Shown here piece after piece: positions 1 through 6,119 of a stretch of 64,000 nt of DNA. A model generated the notes under the pieces. It worked only from the letters and a program-made list of their open reading frames with translations. It was not told the DNA's origin and made no database searches. The DNA lies in the NCBI GenBank assembly GCA_027487515.1, contig JAIYDL010000007.1, positions 248,001 to 312,000 of the forward strand, given 5' to 3'. Source of the stretch: Pseudomonadota bacterium (GTDB taxonomy: Bacteria; Bdellovibrionota; Bacteriovoracia; Bacteriovoracales; Bacteriovoracaceae). Positions within the stretch are counted from its first letter, which is position 1, and every line of letters begins with the position of its first letter. A program made the translations under genes and the position numbers.

Positions 1-76
1 CCGCAGCGACGAGAGGGGCATGGTCACGCCACCGGAGGTCACGCTTGAACCAGACGACAGAAACTTCGGATCTCAT
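1..76 (-). CDS. DNA photolyase/cryptochrome family protein, N-terminal fragment (runs off left edge)
   Basis: Only the first 25 codons lie in the window. They begin with an ATG at 76 and read MRSEVSVVWFKRDLRWRD, followed by HAPLV. The VVWFKRDLR-x-x-DH-x-PL pattern is the classic start of the photolyase/cryptochrome N-terminal alpha/beta domain, which binds the antenna cofactor; the FAD domain would lie outside the window. The ATG overlaps the stop of the upstream photolyase-related gene in an ATGA (73-76), so the two are almost certainly co-transcribed and translationally coupled. Whether it repairs CPDs or 6-4 products, or acts as a light sensor, cannot be told from this piece. Confidence 0.8.
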   Translation of the reverse strand, partial: MRSEVSVVWFKRDLRWRDHAPLVAA

Positions 77-1554
77 CTTGTGACGGTCGAAATAAAATCT
101 GAGCCGAGGGACAGCAGGCGCTTCTTCCGGACAGGGTCCATTTTCTCGAGAGTCCGGACCATCATGTTCAGCCGAGGATTTTTACCGAAGAAGTCGCTGT
201 GGTTACTGATGAAGCGCCAGAACAGACCGTCCCAGACATCGCACCAGTCCCCTTTTTTGTAATCGGACATTTTCAGGATGTAATTGCTCCCGGAGATGTA
301 GGGCTTCGTGGCGAAGATCCCACCGTCCGAGAACTGCCCCATCCCATAGACATTCGGGCCCATCACCCAGTCCGCGCTATCCACGAAGAATTCCATAAAC
401 CAGCGGTGGACCTCCCGCGGATTTAACTCGGAAAGAAGCATGACGTTCGAGAGGATCATGAGTCTCTCGATGTGATGGCAGTAGCCGTACTCATTGGCCT
501 TCCGGATGGCGTCGTCCACGGGGGGGAGACCCGTAGTGCCGTTGTACCAGTGGTCAGTGAGTTTGCGCTCATGCCCCCAGAAGTTGCGGCGATCTTCTTC
601 CTCCGAGAAATTCTGATAAATCCCACGGACGAATTCTCTCCAGCCCATGACTTGCCGGACGAAGCCCTCGACCGAATGGAGTGGGATCGTGGGGTCCTTC
701 TCTCGCGCTGAGACGACGGCCGCGATGACTTCGGCGGGAGTCAGAAGTCCCGCGTTCACAGCGGGAGAAATGATCGAATGGTAGAGGAACGGCGCCCGCG
801 GCGTAATGGAGTCCTGATAGGAACCAAAATCCCGGATATGGTGATCGACGAAGTGACGGAGGGAGCGCAGCGCCCCCTTGCGATCAACCGGCAGCCAGAA
901 GTTCCGAGACTCGCCAGGATGGTCTGGGAACCGTGTCTCGACCAGGAGGGAAACCTCATCGACGTGATCATTCGGTGCAGTCCGCACCGGCGGTTTGTTG
1001 GTCAGAGTCTTGGGTGCTTTCTTCCGGTTCTCAGCGTCGAAGCTCCACTGCCCTCCCTCCGGCTTCCCCTTTTCGGCAAGGAGGATCTTGAGGCGCTTGC
1101 GCTCACCCTCGTAGAAGGTCTTCATGAAGGGTTTCGGGTGACGAAGGAGGTACGCCTTGAAGTCTTGCCGTGGGCAGAGGAACATGGGCGTTTCGAACAC
1201 CTCGTAGTCCACGCCCCAGTCTTTCAAGGCCTGGAGGAGTGACGCTTCAAAAAACTTGTCCTGGATCTCCCCGATGGTGACGTGCTTGATCTTCTTCTTT
1301 AAGAGGAAGGCCCGCAGCCGATCCAGGTAGGAGAGCTCGGAGAGCTCCTCATAGTGGACCGTGTGCCCGGCCGCCCGGAGTTCGTCAGCGTAGGTGCGCA
1401 TGGCCGCAAGGAAAAAGATGAGCTTATGCTTGTGGTACTTGAAGTGTGTACAGAGGCCAACGTCTTCGGCCATGAACACGGGTGCCCCGATGTAGGATTT
1501 GTAAACACTTTGGGGGAAGAGTTGGTCGCCGAGGACGACGAGGGCCTTTGTCAT
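73..1554 (-). CDS. Cryptochrome/photolyase-related protein (DPRP / prokaryotic 6-4 photolyase family)
   Basis: A 493-residue protein with the layout of the DPRP family (Agrobacterium PhrB-like 6-4 photolyases). The N-terminus LVVLGDQLFP is the family's Rossmann-like start. The C-terminal FAD domain has GFVRQVMGWREFVRGIY, the GYCHHIERLM helix and a DGGIFATKPYISGSNYI stretch. Known members bind FAD and a 4Fe-4S cluster through four cysteines. Here Cys359 (YGYC) is kept, but the region that normally holds the other three reads DYKKGDWCDVW, with only Cys438, and is shorter than I recall for PhrB. A cluster may therefore be absent. The gene is followed by a second photolyase-family gene (ATGA overlap), suggesting a DNA light-repair operon. 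Confidence 0.88.
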   Translation of the reverse strand: MTKALVVLGDQLFPQSVYKSYIGAPVFMAEDVGLCTHFKYHKHKLIFFLAAMRTYADELRAAGHTVHYEELSELSYLDRLRAFLLKKKIKHVTIGEIQDKFFEASLLQALKDWGVDYEVFETPMFLCPRQDFKAYLLRHPKPFMKTFYEGERKRLKILLAEKGKPEGGQWSFDAENRKKAPKTLTNKPPVRTAPNDHVDEVSLLVETRFPDHPGESRNFWLPVDRKGALRSLRHFVDHHIRDFGSYQDSITPRAPFLYHSIISPAVNAGLLTPAEVIAAVVSAREKDPTIPLHSVEGFVRQVMGWREFVRGIYQNFSEEEDRRNFWGHERKLTDHWYNGTTGLPPVDDAIRKANEYGYCHHIERLMILSNVMLLSELNPREVHRWFMEFFVDSADWVMGPNVYGMGQFSDGGIFATKPYISGSNYILKMSDYKKGDWCDVWDGLFWRFISNHSDFFGKNPRLNMMVRTLEKMDPVRKKRLLSLGSDFISTVTR

Positions 1555-1606
1555 GTGGGGATTCTAAACTTATTGATGAAGGTTTGGTTCTTCCTCAGAG
1601 GAGTGT

Positions 1607-2239
1607 CTAAGATTTTTTAAATCGATGCTTGAGCCAAGGGATCAGCATCGGGAGAAGAGAGACGAAGATGACGGCAAAAATCACGATGGTGAAGTTGCGC
1701 TTGATGACCGGAATGTTGCCGAAGAAGTGACCGGCCAAGATGAAGGTGAAGACCCAAGCGATGGCACCAAAAACATTGTAGGCTAGAAACTTCTTGTAGT
1801 TCATGGATCCGATGCCAGCGACGAAGGGAGCAAAGGTCCTTACGATCGGCGCGAAGCGCGCAGCGACGATCGTGAACGAGCCCCACCGGTCATAGAATGA
1901 CTGGGTCTGAGTGAGGTAGGTGGGGTTGAAGAATCGGCTGTCTTGCCGAAAGACTTTGGGCCCGAGGTAGCGGCCGATGTGGTAGTTCACGGTATCACCC
2001 AGGATACCAGCGACAGTCAAACTTCCTAAGAGGAGCCAAACATCCAGGCCGTCCGGCAGAGCACTGAGTGCGCCGAGTGCGAAGAGGAGAGAGTCCCCGG
2101 GCAGAAAAGGAGTGACCACGAGACCAGTTTCACAAAAAATAACCAGGAACATCAGCACGTAGATCCAGGGTCCAAAAACAGAAATCCAAGTCACAAGATG
2201 CTGGTCCAAATGGAGCATGATATCGATGAACTGGCTCAT
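1607..2239 (-). CDS. DedA family inner-membrane protein
   Basis: A 210-residue polytopic membrane protein of the DedA/SNARE-associated (VTT) family, thought to include phospholipid flippases needed for envelope homeostasis. The early FCETGLVVTPFLPGDSLLF segment holds the family E..(x)PGDs motif. Further on come GDTVNYHIGRYLG and the RFAPIVRTFAPFVAG motif, whose arginines are conserved for function. The length is typical. The ATG at 2239 has an AGGA-type SD six bases upstream. It lies 52 bases upstream of the photolyase-related gene on the same strand, and its own upstream neighbours are the cytochrome c and PuuD-like genes, so one transcript could cover 3353 down to the left edge. The substrate cannot be read from sequence. 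Confidence 0.93.
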   Translation of the reverse strand: MSQFIDIMLHLDQHLVTWISVFGPWIYVLMFLVIFCETGLVVTPFLPGDSLLFALGALSALPDGLDVWLLLGSLTVAGILGDTVNYHIGRYLGPKVFRQDSRFFNPTYLTQTQSFYDRWGSFTIVAARFAPIVRTFAPFVAGIGSMNYKKFLAYNVFGAIAWVFTFILAGHFFGNIPVIKRNFTIVIFAVIFVSLLPMLIPWLKHRFKKS

Positions 2240-2265
2240 GTAAGTCCTGGCCCGAGGTTACAGAT

Positions 2266-2652
2266 TTATTTTTTCTTTTTCACTGATTGAACGTAGGCCC
2301 AGATCACCGGAATGTCGGCCTTAAGCTTCGGGATCGCCTGCATCGCCCGGCTCTTGCGCTTGGGTACGAACCCTGCTGGAAGCGGATCTGGGTACTTGCC
2401 GGTCATGACTTTTGAGTACATAACGGCCATGGGCGCATCGACGACCTCAGGGCCAATGGAGCCCTTCACGTTCGGGTCTTTGTTGTGACAGCGGATGCAG
2501 TTGGCAACGTAGAGGACTCTTCCTCTCTCAATCATCGCTGGGGTCGCGCTCATGGGTTCAACCTTCACGGGGAGCGAAGGTTTGGTTTGTGATAGCAGAC
2601 CGGCCGAGAAAAAGAGGGAGCCGAAGACGGCCCCCGCAAAAAAAACGTTCAT
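2266..2652 (-). CDS. Secreted or membrane-anchored mono-heme cytochrome c
   Basis: A 128-residue protein with a hydrophobic N-terminus (residues 3-20; signal peptide or anchor) and one heme c motif, CIRCH, at Cys52-Cys55-His56. The downstream region contains several methionines (for example in APMAVMYSKVM) that could supply the axial ligand. The start codon overlaps the stop of the PuuD-like gene as TAATG, so translation is coupled. In urate hydroxylase PuuD a cytochrome c domain is fused to the C-terminus of the membrane part; here the two parts are separate, adjacent genes. It probably accepts electrons from the membrane partner in the periplasm and hands them to the respiratory chain. The role is inferred. 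Confidence 0.85.
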   Translation of the reverse strand: MNVFFAGAVFGSLFFSAGLLSQTKPSLPVKVEPMSATPAMIERGRVLYVANCIRCHNKDPNVKGSIGPEVVDAPMAVMYSKVMTGKYPDPLPAGFVPKRKSRAMQAIPKLKADIPVIWAYVQSVKKKK

Positions 2653-3353
2653 TAGACAATGACCTCGATGAGTGCGTAGAGGACAACGAGGAGGCCAACG
2701 CCACAGTGGATCACACCCTTCACGGTGGTCAGAGGTCCGAGCTTCCCTTTAATCGCGTTGAACTCAAGAGCCAGGATAAGGAGGGTGACGACGCCAAGGA
2801 CCAGGGCCGGGCTAAAGCCCTCTGGGATCGAGAGACCGAGGTGCCTTGAGGCCCCCATGAAAAAGAGCATCGGGATAGAAAAAAGGACATTGGTTCGGCT
2901 CGCGAGGAGTGCATTCGGTGCGCGCTTCGCAGCCTCGGCGTCAACCGTGCCACCGGCAAGAGCGGCGACGCCATTGGCGATCAGTTTACTCTGGATTGGC
3001 CAGATGATGAGCCACACGTTCAAGAACATGAGAGTCCCGAGGAGAGCACCGGTGTAGATGTAGATCCCATACGGTGTCTGGAAGAAGTCGGCCCGGAGTT
3101 CGTGGCCTGCGAGTGCCAGCATGAGTGCGCCCGAGATGAAGGTGAAGAGTGCGCCGAAACGAAACCACCACATGGCGCGGGGAACGAGCTTGGCAAACAC
3201 ATTGTTTTTTACAGTGGCATCAACTTCCGGCATGAAAGCGCCCTGAACGAAGTTGAAGTAGTAGAGGTGACCGATCCAAGCGACCCCTGCGAAGAAGTGA
3301 ATCCAGCGAAGGACCATGACAAGACCCTCTTGGGTAAACAGCGCAATGTCCAT
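2652..3353 (-). CDS. PuuD/DUF989-like polytopic membrane protein (urate hydroxylase-type heme protein)
   Basis: About 233 residues with roughly six to seven hydrophobic helices. The early segment RWIHFFAGVAWIGHLYYFNF, with His19 and His29, resembles the PuuD (DUF989) membrane domain. I chose the ATG at 3353 rather than the in-frame one at 3380 because an AGGAG sits seven bases before it and the protein then begins right at the conserved part. PuuD oxidises urate to 5-hydroxyisourate and passes electrons to its own C-terminal cytochrome c; here the cytochrome is the next gene (TAATG overlap). No other purine-catabolism gene is nearby, so the substrate may not be urate. A generic heme-binding membrane oxidoreductase is the cautious alternative. 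Confidence 0.75.
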   Translation of the reverse strand: MDIALFTQEGLVMVLRWIHFFAGVAWIGHLYYFNFVQGAFMPEVDATVKNNVFAKLVPRAMWWFRFGALFTFISGALMLALAGHELRADFFQTPYGIYIYTGALLGTLMFLNVWLIIWPIQSKLIANGVAALAGGTVDAEAAKRAPNALLASRTNVLFSIPMLFFMGASRHLGLSIPEGFSPALVLGVVTLLILALEFNAIKGKLGPLTTVKGVIHCGVGLLVVLYALIEVIV

Positions 3354-3462
3354 AACAACTCCTGGTAGAATAAAGTCCATGATTTATATCACCCAATTTA
3401 CCCTACACTGACAAAGTAATCCACCTCGATCTACCTGATGCGGTGCCGTGACTATGACCTGT

Positions 3463-4170
3463 TCAAGCTGACAGGACCAAGAGGCATCGGCGTTTGAGGT
3501 TTTCCAGGAGCTCTTTTTGAAGAGGAGAGGAAAGCGAAAGACCGACCCGAACATCCCCCCGTCGGAGACTGCTGCCTCTCTGGGAGACATAGCAAACCTT
3601 ACCTAGGATCGGTGCCCGAAGTTCTCGGTGATCAACGGCGCGGAGCCAAAAGTGATCCTGAACACGAAAATAGCACTTATTCTGGGCCGAAATGATGATA
3701 CCAAAGCCGCACTCGGAGACATCCACAACCCGAAGTTCGATCTCGTGAGTCAGCTCACGGAGGTTGCGCTCGAGGCGCTTCAACGAAAGTGAAACGTCAG
3801 CGCTCTGGGGCAGAAGATACCGATCTCCCCCCGGGCGCTCGTCGAGGGCCCGGGCATCCCCTGGATACTGGCAGCAAATGTGATCTCCGAGGACAACGTA
3901 GTCGGCCGGGGGGAGACGGAAAATAAGGCTTCGGTAGTTGAGCTTCACATAAAGGCAAGACGCGGGATCGATCATCGCCCCTTGGGGAAGGCGTAACAAC
4001 AGACGACCAGATCCGTCGTCAAGGATGACCTCACAAATGGGAGAAAGGTTTCGAGTCAAAGATGCCGTGTCGGGAGTTTGCCAGAGGCAGCCCCCGAACA
4101 ACGAGCCCCGCTCGATAAGAGAAACCAGGATGGTTTGAGAGCTCACGGGCCTTAGATCGATCGTATCCAT
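3463..4170 (-). CDS. PilZ-domain-like protein
   Basis: About 235 residues. The C-terminal half resembles a PilZ c-di-GMP-binding domain: an arginine-containing ERNLREL segment is followed by VVDVSECGFGI, matching the D/N-x-S-x-x-G loop. The N-terminal half has a beta-rich pattern, possibly a YcgR-N-like or second PilZ-type barrel. The ATG at 4170 is preferred over the in-frame ATG at 4191 because AGGAAG lies just upstream of it. It is transcribed divergently from a response regulator (start 4352), and the two could be functionally linked. The arginine motif is not canonical (no clear RxxxR at the domain entry), so c-di-GMP binding is uncertain. Confidence 0.62.
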   Translation of the reverse strand: MDTIDLRPVSSQTILVSLIERGSLFGGCLWQTPDTASLTRNLSPICEVILDDGSGRLLLRLPQGAMIDPASCLYVKLNYRSLIFRLPPADYVVLGDHICCQYPGDARALDERPGGDRYLLPQSADVSLSLKRLERNLRELTHEIELRVVDVSECGFGIIISAQNKCYFRVQDHFWLRAVDHRELRAPILGKVCYVSQRGSSLRRGDVRVGLSLSSPLQKELLENLKRRCLLVLSA

Positions 4171-4351
4171 AAACACTTCCTGTGGAATCATGGATGGCTG
4201 GACGTTCTATCGACTCGTTCTAGGGAAAAATAAAGGTCCCTCGAGTTGTTGAGTTAAGATCCACTAATTCCAAAGCTTTATCCGTGATCCCGAAACAATT
4301 ACTTCCCATTTCATGGGCATGGGATATCCTTATAGAGGTAGGAGAAATCGA

Positions 4352-4726
4352 ATGACTAAGAAAATTTTAATCGTCGACGACGAACCAGAAATCCAAGATA
4401 TCTTAAAGACTTTTTTCGCATCCCTCGAGATGACCGATCTCTCATTTGCTCGCGACGGCCTCGAGGCGTTCGCCCTGTGTTCTCAGCAGAAGTTTGACCT
4501 CATCACTCTCGATCACCAAATGCCGTTCCTAACTGGTGCCTCTTTTCTCACGGCACTTCGCTCGAAGAAGGGCGTGAACCAGAAGTCTCCCGTGTTCATG
4601 ATCTCCGCCTTCATCCCGGACATTGAAGACTCCGTGAAGTCCATCGAGAACACACTCTTTTTTGACAAGCCTGTGAACTTTGAGAGTCTCGCAAGAAATG
4701 TCAAAATGACGTTGAACAAAAAGTAA
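4352..4726 (+). CDS. Single-domain (CheY-like) response regulator
   Basis: A 124-residue stand-alone receiver domain. It opens with KKILIVDDEPEIQD (acidic pocket Asp9-Asp10) and has the likely phospho-acceptor Asp54 in LITLDHQMP, a Ser in VFMISAF (T/S switch position) and Lys in FFDKPVN. There is no output domain, so it probably works by protein-protein contact. I chose the ATG at 4352 because GGTAGGAG lies directly upstream; an in-frame ATG at 4313 has no SD. No histidine kinase lies in the neighbourhood. An orphan Hpt protein (58237-58512) and an orphan OmpR-type regulator (49763-50425) occur elsewhere in the window. Confidence 0.92.
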   Translation: MTKKILIVDDEPEIQDILKTFFASLEMTDLSFARDGLEAFALCSQQKFDLITLDHQMPFLTGASFLTALRSKKGVNQKSPVFMISAFIPDIEDSVKSIENTLFFDKPVNFESLARNVKMTLNKK

Positions 4727-4789
4727 GCTCAGCCAATTTTTTGGAATCCTGCCAGGGCCTTCGAAAGCTTGACAGGAAGGGTCCCATCG

Positions 4790-4966
4790 TCAGCGGAGCT
4801 CACTTGCGTGTAACAACAGGCAGAGCAGTCCGGTGCACAAAGCGTGTCCGATCCAGGCGGGTTTTTTAACCTGCCAAAAATGAACGACTCGTTTCACAAT
4901 GCCCAGAGGAACGGGATCACGACCGAGGGTACTGAAAGTTCGGTGGGGAACTTCAGGAACATTCAT
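4790..4966 (-). CDS. Possible small protein in an otherwise empty 361-base gap
   Basis: The gap 4727-5087 has no recognised gene. On the minus strand an ATG at 4966 opens a 58-codon frame ending in TGA at 4790. Its second half reads WQVKKPAWIGHALC then TGLLCLLLHASELR, a positively charged stretch followed by a hydrophobic one. No convincing SD is visible upstream and I do not recognise a family. It could be a small membrane protein or chance. The rest of the gap shows no clear terminator or RNA gene. Confidence 0.15.
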   Translation of the reverse strand: MNVPEVPHRTFSTLGRDPVPLGIVKRVVHFWQVKKPAWIGHALCTGLLCLLLHASELR

Positions 4967-5087
4967 AACGGTAATTATTAGTAAAAAGGTCTTCTACTCA
5001 ACCTTACTTAAATGCCCCTGCGCCGAAGCCGTGGTTCTAAGTTTGCAACGACCATAAAAGAGATGATCACCAACTGAGGAGAGGATT

Positions 5088-5978
5088 ATGAGTTTCTTAA
5101 CGGTCGGGCAGGAGAACAGACAGGAGATCCGGATCTACTTCGAGGACCACGGTGAGGGGCCCCCACTACTTTTGATCCATGGGTACCCATTTTCAGGGAG
5201 GGCGTGGGAACGTGTCGTCACAAAATTCATAGAGGATGGCCATCGAGTCATCACCTACGATCGCCGAGGCTTTGGCCAGTCTGATAGGCCCGCAGTGGGC
5301 TACGAGTACGACACCTTCGCCGCCGACCTGAGTGCTCTGGTGGACGAGCTGGACCTCTCGGATGTCGTTCTGATCGGCCACTCGATGGGCACCGGCGAGA
5401 TTGTGCGCTACCTTTCTACCTACGGGGCCGAAAAAGTCCGGGGCGCTGTGTTCATCGCACCGATCCCACCGTTCCTCCTTCAAACAGAAACTCATCCCGA
5501 AGGAGTCTCTTCGGAAGTTTTTGATCACCTCAAGCATGCCATCATCGATGACCGATACGCTTTCGTGACGGATTTTTTGCGGCACTTTTACAACACCGAG
5601 CACTTTCTTGGTAAACCTCTGAGCCCAGAAAAACTCAAGGCCGACTTCTCGATTGCCATCGCTGCCTCTCCGGTTGCACTGTTGAAATGCATCGACACAT
5701 GGAGCACGGACTTTCGCTCGGAGCTCGGAAAAATCAATGTCCCGTCCCTGGTGATCCAAGGGGACACAGATCAAATACTCCCCTACGATGTGACCGGTAA
5801 GCTTCTGGCGCAGCTTCTCAAGGCCCGAGAGCTCGTCATCCCGGGCGGCTCCCACGGAATCACCTGGACTCACTCGGAGGTCATCTGCCATGAGGTCTTG
5901 GATTTCATCTCAATCCTGGGCCCAGCGGCGAAACAGAAAAAACCGAAAGCAGCCGACAGAAGTCAATCGTTACAATAA
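5088..5978 (+). CDS. Alpha/beta hydrolase (non-heme haloperoxidase/arylesterase type)
   Basis: A 296-residue soluble alpha/beta hydrolase with no signal peptide. LLIHGYPFSGRAW supplies the oxyanion-hole HG motif. The nucleophile elbow is GHSMGTGE with Ser99, the acidic residue is in IQGDTDQILP, and the histidine is in PGGSHGITWTH. The TYDRRGFGQSDRP segment is typical of the cofactor-free chloroperoxidase/esterase branch. The C-terminus carries an unusual lysine-rich tail (KQKKPKAADR). The start is supported by GAGGAGAGG ahead of the ATG. The gene stands alone and is closed by a hairpin at 5988. The natural substrate is unknown. Confidence 0.88.
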   Translation: MSFLTVGQENRQEIRIYFEDHGEGPPLLLIHGYPFSGRAWERVVTKFIEDGHRVITYDRRGFGQSDRPAVGYEYDTFAADLSALVDELDLSDVVLIGHSMGTGEIVRYLSTYGAEKVRGAVFIAPIPPFLLQTETHPEGVSSEVFDHLKHAIIDDRYAFVTDFLRHFYNTEHFLGKPLSPEKLKADFSIAIAASPVALLKCIDTWSTDFRSELGKINVPSLVIQGDTDQILPYDVTGKLLAQLLKARELVIPGGSHGITWTHSEVICHEVLDFISILGPAAKQKKPKAADRSQSLQ

Positions 5979-5987
5979 CTTACTTGT

Positions 5988-6029
5988 GCCCCGCCTGCTT
6001 CACCGCAGGTGGGGCAACTTTGTATTTTT
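5988..6029 (+). terminator. Rho-independent-type terminator after the alpha/beta hydrolase
   Basis: An 11-bp stem (one G-T pair) is formed by 5988-5998 and 6005-6015 around the six-base loop TTCACC, followed by a T-rich run at 6019-6029. It lies ten bases after the hydrolase stop. It also covers an upstream in-frame start of the next gene, supporting the later start at 6120. Confidence 0.65.
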
Positions 6030-6119
6030 CATCACCTCGATAATTCTCACTTGCCCACCCTCCCCTGCTCGTCTACTTTACGTAACCTGAACGCCAACTC
6101 ATCCCAAGATGGTAGACGA

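Noticed and set aside
5193..5891. 232-codon open frame on the minus strand
   Set aside because: Shadow of the alpha/beta hydrolase, which has an intact triad and SD.
6009..6119. Longer N-terminus of the S8 protease starting at 6009
   Set aside because: It starts inside the terminator hairpin of the previous gene and would spoil the lipoprotein signal.
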